DNA from: Lacibacter sp. H375
GTDB taxonomy: Bacteria > Bacteroidota > Bacteroidia > Chitinophagales > Chitinophagaceae
Direction: 5' to 3'
NCBI RefSeq assembly: GCF_037892425.1
Contig: NZ_JBBKTT010000001.1
Coordinates: forward strand, 4,216,001 to 4,280,000
Length of the DNA stretch: 64,000 bases
Of this stretch, positions 28,726 to 39,568 are shown piece by piece; position 1 is the first letter of the stretch, and every line of letters begins with the position of its first letter. A program made the translations under genes and the position numbers. The notes below the pieces were generated by a model. That model ran no database searches. It saw only the letters and a list, made by a program, of their open reading frames with translations, and was not told the origin of the DNA.

Positions 28726-29661
28726 TTAGTAATTTATCTCAACTATTTTTTTATTCTGCAGTTTCTGCATTTGCACGGGTACAATATTCAATATTTCTTC
28801 CTTGATTGTATTAATGAGCTTAGTTTTAATATGATCACGGTGTGTAACAAGACTCACTTCACGTGCAGGGCTTGGCCGCTTTAATTGCTTCACCAATTTC
28901 AGTTGCGATTTACTAAACTCCATGACAGCAAGCTCAGGTAAAATGGTAATGCCATCACTTTTATCAACCATGCGTTTGAGCGTTTCAATATTTCCTGTCT
29001 CGTATTTGAAATTAAAGTCGCTGCTTTTGCGGAGTTCGCATAAGTTTAATATCTGCGAACGAAAACAATGTCCTTCTTCCAATAACCAAAGTTGATTAGG
29101 ATCCAGTTCACTGGCCAACACATATTTTTTATCACTCAAGACATTTTTGGCTGATACATACACAAACAGTTCTTCATAGAACAATACATATTCTTTTATC
29201 GATGGGTCTTTTAATGGAGTAACCACAATGCAACAATCGAGACGGTTGTTCTTCAATTCATGAATCACATCTTCTGTAATCGATTCCTTAATCACCAAAT
29301 TCAACTGCGGATACTTCTCTCTTACAGCTTTGTAAAGCGAAGGCAACAGGTAAGGAGCAAGCGTTGGAATAATACCAATCCGCAGTTCACCGGAGAGTGT
29401 GTCTTTCTGATCGTTAATGATTTGTTTGATCATATTCGATTCACGCAGGGTAACACGTGCCTGCGTAATAATTTCAGTGCCCACTTCAGTAGGTATAACC
29501 GGTTGCTTTGTACGGTCGAATATCTTAACCCCGAGTTCTTCTTCCAGCTTTTGTATCTGCATACTAAGCGTTGGTTGCGTAACAAAACATTTCTCTGCCG
29601 CCACTGCAAAATGCCGGTGTGTATCTAATGCAACAATGTATTCGAGCTGAGTTAAGGTCAT
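28726..29661 (-). CDS. oxyR: OxyR-type LysR-family hydrogen-peroxide regulator
   Basis: This 311-residue regulator starts at the ATG at 29661. An N-terminal winged helix-turn-helix is seen (MTLTQLEYIVALDTHRHFAVAAEKCF..TQPTLSMQIQKLE in pattern). In the effector domain, GHCFRSQILNLCEL holds two Cys nine residues apart, matching the redox-sensing C199/C208 pair of E. coli OxyR. It is divergent from katG, with 127 bp between the start codons, which supports peroxide-response control of the catalase-peroxidase. Confidence 0.93.
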   Translation of the reverse strand: MTLTQLEYIVALDTHRHFAVAAEKCFVTQPTLSMQIQKLEEELGVKIFDRTKQPVIPTEVGTEIITQARVTLRESNMIKQIINDQKDTLSGELRIGIIPTLAPYLLPSLYKAVREKYPQLNLVIKESITEDVIHELKNNRLDCCIVVTPLKDPSIKEYVLFYEELFVYVSAKNVLSDKKYVLASELDPNQLWLLEEGHCFRSQILNLCELRKSSDFNFKYETGNIETLKRMVDKSDGITILPELAVMEFSKSQLKLVKQLKRPSPAREVSLVTHRDHIKTKLINTIKEEILNIVPVQMQKLQNKKIVEINY

Positions 29662-29674
29662 AGACAAATACTAT
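29660..29674. promoter_or_regulatory. OxyR-like half site overlapping the oxyR start
   Basis: ATAG-N7-CTAT (ATAGACAAATACTAT) matches one half of the E. coli OxyR operator pattern. A second half is not well preserved. It overlaps the oxyR start codon and lies upstream of the katG promoter, allowing autoregulation plus katG activation. Confidence 0.5.
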
Positions 29675-29694
29675 ATGATCATAAAAATAATCAA

Positions 29695-29726
29695 TTTGTG
29701 TTATTACCTGCCCTGCCTTAGTTTTG
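29695..29726 (+). promoter_or_regulatory. katG promoter
   Basis: TTTG at 29695-29698 and TAGTTTTG at 29719-29726 are separated by 20 nt, close to the Bacteroidota consensus. The predicted transcript has a 5' leader of about 55 nt. Confidence 0.75.
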
Positions 29727-29785
29727 GAGCCCAAAGAAAAACTTACTGTTCATCATCATTTATAACAAGTTCGCTTAATCATTAA

Positions 29786-32068
<2,283 letters not shown>

Positions 32069-32097
32069 TCGTAACTAAGCATAAGAATCAACGTGTA

Positions 32098-32127
32098 AAG
32101 CTGGCCTGGTAACAGGCCGGCTTTTTT
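32098..32127 (+). terminator. katG terminator
   Basis: GCTGGCCTG and CAGGCCGGC pair (one T-G) around GTAA, followed by T6, about 32 nt after the katG stop. Confidence 0.9.
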
Positions 32128-32218
32128 ATGCTTTTGTAATTACAGTAACTATTCTCCAGATAAAAAAATCGCAGACCTATAAAGCAGTTGTTCAAATTAA
32201 GTAACAGTTAACTTCATC

Positions 32219-34654
32219 TTATTTAACCCGGGCCTCAGGCAAATAAATATGAAACGTTGACCCGCTTTTGCCATCGCTTTCAGCCTTAATAAAACCCCGG
32301 TGATTTTGTACAATCTTTTTACAGATAGCAAGACCTATGCCTGTACCCGAATACTTTGTATTATCCTGCAACCTGGTGAACAAATCAAATATCCTTTCTG
32401 CAAATTGAGGATCAAAACCGATACCATTATCAGCGACACTTATTTTTAAATAATTCCCCGCAAGTACAGTATTGTCATTTCCCATCTCGTTGTGTTTAAC
32501 TATAGAATAGCCAATCCAGATATCAGGTACAACTCCCTCTCGTCTGTATTTGATTGCATTGCCAATAAGATTTGTAAATACCTGCATGAATTGAAATGGC
32601 ACAACCTGTATCACCGGCAATTTGGTATGCGTTATTCTTGCTCCCGTTTCCTCAATCAGGTGCATCAATGAATGTTTCACTTCCACAATTAAATTCACCA
32701 GGTCAACATCCTCCGCTAATTCATCGGTTGTTGTTGTTTGTGTGAACATCAGCAAATCTTTTATTAAAGTTTGCATGCGTTCAGATGACGAAATAATTTT
32801 TTCTACATATCCCTGAGACTTTGGAGACAATTTCAACTCATCAGTGTATAAACGTTTTGCAAAAATCTGGATCTTGCGTAATGGTTCCTGTAAATCGTGG
32901 CTTGCAGCATAATTAAAAGATTCCAATTCTTCATTCGTATGCTTTAGCTGTTGATTCTTTTGTTCCAGCAACATGGTTTTATTTTGCAGTTCGATCCACG
33001 TTTGCTTTTGTTCAGTAATGTCCCGTAAAAAAGCAATAAAAGACCGTTTGCCATCCTGGATAGTTTCGGAAATAGTTAAGGATATAAATAATTCTTCATT
33101 TCTTTTATTCATTGCAATTACTTCGGTGGAACGGTTGATGACACTACCCTCGCCCGTAGCAATATAATGTGTCAAACCACGGTTGTGCGCATCCCTGTAA
33201 CGGACCGGAATAATAATATCAGTGAGATTTCTACCGATAACCTCTTCCGCTTTCCAACCAAAAATGCTTTCTGTTTTGGGGTTCCAGATATGAATGATAT
33301 TTTGTTCATCAATAACAATGATTGCATCCGGCGCATTGTTAATAAGCAAAGCCAGGTATCGTTCCTTGTCAGTAAGGTTTTGGTTGAGCCGGTATTCTTT
33401 TGTAATATCCTCGCAGGTGCCATCCAGTCTTAAAGGCTTTCTATTCTTATCTAACAATAACTCGCCTCTGCCTTTTAAGATTTTTTCCTCGCCCGCAGGC
33501 GTAACAATTTTTAAAATATAGTCTTCTGCTTTGCCTGTTTCAAGTGAAAGTTGTATCTCCTGCATTCTTGCCTCACGGTGGTCGGGATGTACCAAAGACA
33601 TAAAGCGTTCAAATGTTATTTGCTCCGACTGTGGCTCCAGTCCATAGATCCTGTACATTTCATCAGACCAGATAATTTCATTGGTTATAATATTCCACGA
33701 CCAGTTACCAATATGTGTAAGCGCCTGCGCCTGCTTATGAAGCGTTTCACTTTCCTGTAATTTTTGTAACAGCTCACTTTGTGCCGTAATATCCATGATG
33801 GTACCCTTCATTCCAACGGGCTTACCATTTTCATATTGTACAATACCTTTTGATGAAATCCATTTATTCTTATTATTCCGCAAATACCGGTATTCACAAT
33901 CATAAATGCCATTGTTGTGCACTGCATTGGCTATAGCATCTTTTAGTTTTTCCCTGTCATCAGGATGCACATCCTGCATAAAATCATCGAGGTTACTGGT
34001 TTTCTCCATTTCAAATATCTTGAAAACCATAGGCGTATAAACCGACCTTCCCTTGCCTTCAAGGTCCCAGTAAAAACTGCCCATTTGTGCAAGCTGTTGA
34101 GCTTCCAGCAATTCATTATGCTGCGCATTCAATTGCTGATTCATCGCATGTATCTTTTGCTGATGAATTTGAATGTAAGCGTTAAAAGCGGCAATATCAG
34201 TGGCCATTGTAAACCGATCGGCTTCTTCCATAACGTTCCGGAATACAACAGTATCGCTTGTATAATGATCAAGCATCAAACGAAACACCTGTCGTCTTAC
34301 GAAAGATATCTGTGAAATGTCTTCAGCCACCACGTCATCCCGGTCAATTGTTGCCATCCTGTTGGCAACCCATTCCCCAATCGTAATTTCAATATGCTTT
34401 CTTGCTTTGTTCTGTGCCAGCCTGTTTAACAATTCAGCTCCGGAAACTTTACCCATCTCAATTAATTGTTCATCGCTGAAATGTCTCACCACTTTTAAAA
34501 GAGGAACATTTTCTGATTTAGATAGCTTCAGCATCAGCCGGGAAAACTCTTCCAGCATATTCTCCACTATCCATCCGGCAAAGGCGGGCAGATGGTTGAA
34601 TTCCAGATCATCGGAAATAGCAGTAATTCTATTTTCCTTTTTTATATCTTTCAT
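32219..34654 (-). CDS. Multi-PAS sensor histidine kinase
   Basis: This 811-residue cytoplasmic kinase has an N-terminal helical region (1-170), then three PAS domains: about 190-300 with FYWDLEGKGRSVYTP, 320-430 with GNWSWNIITNEIIWSDEMYR, and 445-555 with APDAIIVIDEQNIIHIWNP. A HisKA domain with phosphoacceptor His in ASHDLQEPLRKIQIF and a HATPase (NLIGNAIKYRREG, DNGIGFDPQFAERIF, GTGIGLAICKKIV) follow. There are no membrane segments. The ATG overlaps the stop of the upstream response regulator gene in an ATGA arrangement, so the two are translationally coupled. Confidence 0.93.
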   Translation of the reverse strand: MKDIKKENRITAISDDLEFNHLPAFAGWIVENMLEEFSRLMLKLSKSENVPLLKVVRHFSDEQLIEMGKVSGAELLNRLAQNKARKHIEITIGEWVANRMATIDRDDVVAEDISQISFVRRQVFRLMLDHYTSDTVVFRNVMEEADRFTMATDIAAFNAYIQIHQQKIHAMNQQLNAQHNELLEAQQLAQMGSFYWDLEGKGRSVYTPMVFKIFEMEKTSNLDDFMQDVHPDDREKLKDAIANAVHNNGIYDCEYRYLRNNKNKWISSKGIVQYENGKPVGMKGTIMDITAQSELLQKLQESETLHKQAQALTHIGNWSWNIITNEIIWSDEMYRIYGLEPQSEQITFERFMSLVHPDHREARMQEIQLSLETGKAEDYILKIVTPAGEEKILKGRGELLLDKNRKPLRLDGTCEDITKEYRLNQNLTDKERYLALLINNAPDAIIVIDEQNIIHIWNPKTESIFGWKAEEVIGRNLTDIIIPVRYRDAHNRGLTHYIATGEGSVINRSTEVIAMNKRNEELFISLTISETIQDGKRSFIAFLRDITEQKQTWIELQNKTMLLEQKNQQLKHTNEELESFNYAASHDLQEPLRKIQIFAKRLYTDELKLSPKSQGYVEKIISSSERMQTLIKDLLMFTQTTTTDELAEDVDLVNLIVEVKHSLMHLIEETGARITHTKLPVIQVVPFQFMQVFTNLIGNAIKYRREGVVPDIWIGYSIVKHNEMGNDNTVLAGNYLKISVADNGIGFDPQFAERIFDLFTRLQDNTKYSGTGIGLAICKKIVQNHRGFIKAESDGKSGSTFHIYLPEARVK

Positions 34655-35145
34655 ACGGCAGAGGTAAGGGTTAACACAAAATCCTTTTGCGATAAAGGCT
34701 GCATATGTTCCCAATCATAAGTGAACGTTTTCCTGATCATCCTGATCAATTCAGAAAAAGATGATGGCTTAAGCATGTATAGATTAGCACCTCCCTTATA
34801 TGTATCATTAATATCGTTCCTGTTTGCTGATGTGGAATAGATCACCACAGGTATTTTTTTCCAGCGCTCATGTTCACGTATATCGGCAAGACATTCCTTA
34901 CCGGTTTTACCCGGCATATTCAGGTCCAGAAAAATAATCTCAGGCAGGCTGCCATCTTTCATCTTTTCAACTAACTCCATGCCGTTTCTTGCCTGGTCAA
35001 CTTGAATAAGCGGTTCGATTTTGAAGATAGCTTCTTCAAATAACATCCGGTCGTCTTCGTCATCATCCACAATCAATACGTTGAGCGTTCCGGACGCTGT
35101 TTCCTTGGCTGATGCATCAGTAAACTGTTTTATTTTTTCCAACAT
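34651..35145 (-). CDS. Stand-alone receiver-domain response regulator
   Basis: This 164-residue single REC protein starts at 35145 (MLEKIKQFTDASAKE). It contains the acidic pocket LIVDDDEDDR, the phospho-acceptor Asp in IIFLDLNMPGKTG, the switch Ser/Thr in IYSTSANR and the Lys in YMLKPSSFSEL. No output domain is present. Its stop codon overlaps the start of the multi-PAS kinase. Open sequence extends upstream of the chosen start but has no family resemblance. Confidence 0.9.
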   Translation of the reverse strand: MLEKIKQFTDASAKETASGTLNVLIVDDDEDDRMLFEEAIFKIEPLIQVDQARNGMELVEKMKDGSLPEIIFLDLNMPGKTGKECLADIREHERWKKIPVVIYSTSANRNDINDTYKGGANLYMLKPSSFSELIRMIRKTFTYDWEHMQPLSQKDFVLTLTSAV

Positions 35146-35468
35146 ATCAGCAAAAAAAAGGATAAACTTTTTTTTACAACAATTCGATTTGTTGGTTCCG
35201 GGTATGAATTGATCTGTCGGTAATAAGGGAAAAGCTGTATTAACGTTCATCATGTTTAATTTTGCAATCCTCTCATCAATTTTACGTACAAATCTTTGAA
35301 GATACAATAAGTTATTTTTCTTCAACAGCACTCACTAAAATAATGATTGGCGCCACCAGTCGGGAAATTTTTTCTCATAAATGTCTTCCGAAAGCCACAT
35401 TGCGTTTTGATCAATTCCTGTCTATTTTCTATTCCAAGCCGCATCATACTATCAACGAAGAAAACAAT
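35146..35468. other. Intergenic region, no gene seen
   Basis: I see no convincing gene or hairpin. Its left end should hold the promoter of the response regulator/kinase pair. Confidence 0.35.
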
Positions 35469-35732
35469 CTAAATAAATTCAACAGTAATATTAATCTCCT
35501 CTTCTCTTAATGCCTGAAAAGAGATAAATGGATTGATATACGGCTTAATGGTTTCAGCAGGTATAACAAGCACATTCCCTGTTGTATCATCCGGAACCTC
35601 TGATTGAAAAGTTCCGTGAAACCGGGTGCTTATTCTTATTGTGAAATAAGGTTTGTCATAAATAATCTTAATTGACTTTCCATATGGGAAAGAAATTTCA
35701 TCAGACCACTTATTAGTAATTGTAAGTTTCAT
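35469..35732 (-). CDS. Unknown 87-residue protein
   Basis: The protein (MKLTITNKWSDEISFPYGK to NITVEFI) has a beta-rich look, no signal peptide and no recognised motif. The strand continuity and plausible codon use suggest a real gene. Nothing in its surroundings indicates a role. Confidence 0.45.
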   Translation of the reverse strand: MKLTITNKWSDEISFPYGKSIKIIYDKPYFTIRISTRFHGTFQSEVPDDTTGNVLVIPAETIKPYINPFISFQALREEEINITVEFI

Positions 35733-35922
35733 TTCAACAGGTTTATTTTCTCCATTAAGTTATTCAATGCTTTGCTAAAAGACACCTTAATCTGGCGGTT
35801 CTGAAAACCTGCTGTGATTTCTTTAACTGACAGCACGTCATTCATCTGCAAACCTCCTGTTAAGATATTTCAGTAAGAGCATCAGAAGAATCAAAAGGCA
35901 CGGATTCTGATTATATAACATC

Positions 35923-36618
35923 ATGAAAAACCTTTTACTATACCTCTTATTAATCATCGCTCCTGTTCTTGCAAAAGCACAGTACCGCAGCGAAATAACA
36001 AACGACTTCGCCACAGTTGAAGAAGCAGCAAAAATTGCGCAGCAAATCGTTAAAGCATCTGGCATGAAAATTAATTTTATGATTGCAGAAGGTCGTGTGC
36101 CCAATGCAGCAGCTGTGTTGGTGCGTGGTCAGCGTTTTATCCTTTACAATCCGGCATTTATGGATGCACTTAACAGGAAAGCGGGCACCGATTGGGCTGC
36201 AGTAAGTGTATTGGCACATGAAATTGGTCATCATTTATACGGAACAGGAACAGCAATGGCTTCAGAAACAAAAGCCGATGAATTTTCCGGTTTTGTATTG
36301 GAGAAAATGGGTGCATCGCTGGCAGAAGCACAGGCGGCATTGAGAGTATTGCCTGCCGGTGCAAGCAGTGTTTCACATCCCGAACCTTCCGATCGACTTG
36401 CTTTTGTAGCAGATGGATGGAACAAATCAGCAGGCAATGAACTGATGGCTAAAGACGAGCCAACGCACATGACAAAAGGTGAACTGATCCGTTCAGACAG
36501 CCGCAGTTTTCCCTACATCTGGAAAGGCAGCGATGGTAATTTATTATACGTTCATCTGTCGGGTACACTGGTAGATGAAAACGGCAAGGTTGTCGGGAAG
36601 CTCAAACGGAATCAATGA
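35923..36618 (+). CDS. Secreted M48-like zinc metalloprotease
   Basis: This 231-residue protein has a signal peptide (MKNLLLYLLLIIAPVLAKAQ). The zinc motif HEXXH is in VLAHEIGHHLYGT, and the third ligand Glu probably lies in SETKADEFSGFVLEKMG, the order of M48 peptidases. The C-terminal 60 residues (YIWKGSDGNLLYVHLSG) form a separate small domain. It lacks the membrane segments of HtpX, so it is a periplasmic member. It has no operon partner. Confidence 0.83.
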   Translation: MKNLLLYLLLIIAPVLAKAQYRSEITNDFATVEEAAKIAQQIVKASGMKINFMIAEGRVPNAAAVLVRGQRFILYNPAFMDALNRKAGTDWAAVSVLAHEIGHHLYGTGTAMASETKADEFSGFVLEKMGASLAEAQAALRVLPAGASSVSHPEPSDRLAFVADGWNKSAGNELMAKDEPTHMTKGELIRSDSRSFPYIWKGSDGNLLYVHLSGTLVDENGKVVGKLKRNQ

Positions 36619-36887
36619 TAAATTAAACCTCTTAGTGACGATTGCATTAGTGTTGCTTTCCTAAACATATTACTGCGTGCCCGGGGATTTGCAAACAAAC
36701 CTTCACCTCAATCTTTCCCCGGCTTTATTATTCTTTAAGTTCGTTCGTACTTGCACGATACGGTGTTTTCTACCATTTTATAGGTATTGCTGTTCTGAAA
36801 ACTTGCTATTAGTTTTATAGTCAACCTCTGATTTCCTCACGCTCGTGCCCAAGGCATTTTTATTCTTTAACCATTAATTTATTTTTT
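36619..36887. other. Intergenic region, mostly empty
   Basis: A weak stem (GCCCGGGGA near 36677 and TCCCCGGC near 36713, loop of about 30 nt) is followed by a T-rich stretch and may terminate the metalloprotease transcript. No gene is seen. Confidence 0.3.
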
Positions 36888-37949
36888 ATGAAAAGAAAAG
36901 CCAATGCTTTAGCAGTCGTTGTATTAGTTCTTCTCATGATCGCTTCGTCCTGCAAAAAAGAAGTTCTTCCTTTGACTTCGGAAGATACTCTTTTGGATAA
37001 ATCGATAGCAAAAGCAAAGTCAATGCAACCGGGAGCGCCAGCGTTGCTGGTTAGTGGCCTGATGGAGTTGCAGGGAAGTACCGTTGGACCAGACGGAGCG
37101 TTATATGTTACCGCACCGCTTGCCGGTTCTGTCTGGCGAATTAACCCGAAGACCGGCGCAAAGACGCTCTTCACTACCGGATTGCCTGAGCGCAACCCTG
37201 ATCCGTTCTTCCAGGGTGCCGGCGTGATTGATGTGGCCTTCCACAACGGTATTGCATATGCATTGGTTACCGGCGTTGGGTCGGATCTTGGGGGTGAAGA
37301 TATTGTAGGCATCTATCGGGTAGATGGCCCGGATAGCCATAGCATCATCGCCGATCTCGGTGCTTGGTCCATTGCCCATCCGCCTGTGCCCGATTTCTTT
37401 GTGCCTACGGGTTTCCAATACTCGTTCGAACCTTATCGTGACGGTTTCATTGTGAATGATGGACACCATAACCGCATACTTTATATTACCCTCGATGGCA
37501 ATATCACAGAAATGATCGCCTTCGGAAATGTTGTGCCCACAGGGCTGGCACAGCGAGGCAATACCATCTATTTCACGTTGGCTGGTCCTATTCCTCACCT
37601 GCCTGAGGAATCCAAACTAATGGCCCTTTCCCAAAAGCCACTCACCGCAACCGAAATTGCTTCAGCAGCCGGGTTGAATGTTGGGTTGTTTGTTGATGTG
37701 GAATTTGGCAGCGGAAACACACTCTATACTTTAGCACAAGGAATTTGGGATGGACCTTATGAAGGAGCACCCGCCCTGCCAAACACCGGCGCACTACTGA
37801 AGCTCAAATCAGATGGCAGCTTCAGCGTTATTGCAAACGGACTGAACCAGCCAACCTCGTTGGAGTTTATCGGCAACAATGCCTACGTGGTTAGTCTTAC
37901 CGGTGAGGTTTGGAAGATCGAAAATATTACGCCTGCTAATGTTCATTAA
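36888..37949 (+). CDS. ScyD/ScyE-like beta-propeller lipoprotein
   Basis: This 353-residue lipoprotein has a lipobox in LLMIASSCKKE. The mature part shows propeller-like repeats (STVGPDGALYVTAPLAGSVWRI, QYSFEPYRDGFIVNDGHHNRI, LEFIGNNAYVVSLTGEVWKI) in the style of the ScyD/ScyE family, first named in cyanobacterial scytonemin clusters. Its role outside cyanobacteria is not known. The coding sequence looks more GC-rich than its neighbours, hinting at acquisition. It shares a bidirectional terminator with the convergent gene downstream. Confidence 0.8.
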   Translation: MKRKANALAVVVLVLLMIASSCKKEVLPLTSEDTLLDKSIAKAKSMQPGAPALLVSGLMELQGSTVGPDGALYVTAPLAGSVWRINPKTGAKTLFTTGLPERNPDPFFQGAGVIDVAFHNGIAYALVTGVGSDLGGEDIVGIYRVDGPDSHSIIADLGAWSIAHPPVPDFFVPTGFQYSFEPYRDGFIVNDGHHNRILYITLDGNITEMIAFGNVVPTGLAQRGNTIYFTLAGPIPHLPEESKLMALSQKPLTATEIASAAGLNVGLFVDVEFGSGNTLYTLAQGIWDGPYEGAPALPNTGALLKLKSDGSFSVIANGLNQPTSLEFIGNNAYVVSLTGEVWKIENITPANVH

Positions 37950-38089
37950 CTGTGCATGATCAGAGTTTATTTCTCTCACTGTTTCATAACTATGTGCATT
38001 GCCGATATATTTGATCTGTGCATGGCTGTTACTTTTTCAGTAACAGTTTCCAGTGTGAATAAAGTGACAGTGGCAAATAACCCATAAAC

Positions 38090-38128
38090 AAAACGGCGAG
38101 TCTCCAGAGAGAGACCCGCCGTTTTTTT
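38090..38128. terminator. Bidirectional terminator between convergent genes
   Basis: AAACGGCG-A-GTCTC pairs with GAGAC-C-CGCCGTTT around CAGAGA. T7 follows on the plus strand and the A-run preceding it serves the minus strand. Confidence 0.88.
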
Positions 38129-38145
38129 ACTTATTCAATGCAGTA

Positions 38146-38517
38146 TTAATTTCCTTCTTTCTTTTGCCTGTTCTTTCCCATTTCTTCATAGTAAGTTTTT
38201 ACCGCTTTTATTTGCTCCGGTGTTAACACCTCACTATACTTTTTTTCTTTCGCAGCTTTTATTTCTGCAAGCTTCTTTGTGCGGTCAGCTTCGTTAAGAT
38301 CTTTTAGATCACGGGCAGCCTGCATGCGGGTTTCATAATTAATTTCAATGATCTTCTCCGCCTGCGCTTCGGTAAGGCCTGCCTTCTCCATCAACCCCGG
38401 TTTTTGTTGCTCTTTCATTTGCTGCAACACAGATGGTGGATCACCTGCCGGTTGCGCATTTGTTGTTGCAGAGAATAGTGCAGCTAAGATTAACGTCATA
38501 AATAAATACTTCTTCAT
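38146..38517 (-). CDS. Small periplasmic helical protein (Spy/CpxP-like)
   Basis: This 123-residue protein has a signal peptide (MKKYLFMTLILAALFSATTNAQ). The mature part is charged and helical, with two LTxxQxxK-type motifs (KAGLTEAQAEKIIEI and SEVLTPEQIKAVKTYYEEM) like those in Spy/CpxP and DUF4890 proteins. Such proteins are envelope-stress chaperones or metal-responsive factors in other bacteria; that role here is an inference. The gene stands alone. Confidence 0.68.
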   Translation of the reverse strand: MKKYLFMTLILAALFSATTNAQPAGDPPSVLQQMKEQQKPGLMEKAGLTEAQAEKIIEINYETRMQAARDLKDLNEADRTKKLAEIKAAKEKKYSEVLTPEQIKAVKTYYEEMGKNRQKKEGN

Positions 38518-38741
38518 AATAGAAAATTTAATTGTTGAAGTAAAAGTTAGATCATTTATTTATTTCGTTCAAGCAGCAATCGATAAGCGGCATTTACAGA
38601 ATAAAAAACATGGCAGAAAATTACCTCTCACCCGCCTGCGAATAAAGCACGAAAAATATTGTGTGAAAATCCCACGGCTTCAAGCAATGGCTGCAACAGA
38701 TTGTTCTTTGTCAGCAATTGATGGTTACTAGCTGCAACAGC

Positions 38742-38779
38742 AAAAAAAAGCTGCTATCATTATGCGATAGCAGCTTTTT
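38742..38779 (-). terminator. Terminator of the YceI gene
   Basis: AAAGCTGCTATC and GATAGCAGCTTT pair perfectly around a 7 nt loop, with T-runs on both strands. It lies just past the stop of the YceI gene. Confidence 0.9.
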
Positions 38780-38797
38780 GAATAATATTAAAACATT

Positions 38798-39484
38798 CTA
38801 ATTGGTAGCTTTTAATGCTATGCCCAAATGTACTTCGTTACGTATAAGATCATCTGGTTTACCTGGATATACAATATTCCAGTCCTGGCGGTTGATGTTG
38901 AATTTTGCCACGGCATTTGCTGAATTGCCTGATATGGTTAGCTGCGCCGGAAACGTAATGTTTTTTGTAACTCCTTTTAATGTGAGGTTGCCACTAACCG
39001 TGTGTGTGGGATTAGTTACTTTGTATTTGCTGATGCTTTCCTGCCGTGGATCGGCGCTGTCTTTTGCAGTGCCTGAAAAAGGCGTTACCAATGTAATGGT
39101 AAACGTGGCATCAGGATTTGCTGATACATCAAAAAAATCAGCCGATTTTAAATGACCCAATAATTTTTCATTGGCTTTGGCATCGGAACCCGGAGGACCC
39201 GAAACAACAATGCTTGTCATATCAAGTACAAAGTTGCCACCTGTAACATTGCCATCCTGTACAATTAATTCCCCACTCTTTACATTTAGCGTGCCTGTAT
39301 GGTAGGCAGTTACTTTTGTAGCTACCCATTCAACTTTGCTTGCTGCGGCATCTACCTTAAAACTTGTACCCGCAGTTGTAGTTACTTCCTGCGCCTCCGT
39401 TGTCTCCGCTTTATCCGATTTCGGTGCATCGGCGCAGGCTGTAAACAAAAACAGGACTGCTGCCGGTAAATAGGAAATTTTCAT
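38798..39484 (-). CDS. YceI-family lipoprotein
   Basis: This 228-residue lipoprotein (lipobox FTACAD) has a YceI domain from about residue 40: FKVDAAASKVEWVATKV, YHTGTLNVKSGELIVQDG, MTSIVVSGPPGSD, and NLTLKGVTKNITFPAQLT in pattern. YceI proteins are lipocalin-like and bind isoprenoid or similar lipids in the periplasm. It is monocistronic. Confidence 0.93.
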   Translation of the reverse strand: MKISYLPAAVLFLFTACADAPKSDKAETTEAQEVTTTAGTSFKVDAAASKVEWVATKVTAYHTGTLNVKSGELIVQDGNVTGGNFVLDMTSIVVSGPPGSDAKANEKLLGHLKSADFFDVSANPDATFTITLVTPFSGTAKDSADPRQESISKYKVTNPTHTVSGNLTLKGVTKNITFPAQLTISGNSANAVAKFNINRQDWNIVYPGKPDDLIRNEVHLGIALKATN

Positions 39485-39568
39485 ATGTTTTTATATATAC
39501 AATATCAAACAACATACCCTTTTCCACTTTCATAGAAATTTCATGTAAATAATCAGCCGTTTGGTGGT

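Noticed and set aside
36677-36720. A hairpin terminator after the metalloprotease gene
   Set aside because: The stem has a bulge and a 30 nt loop and no clean T-run, so it is kept only as a remark in the intergenic entry.
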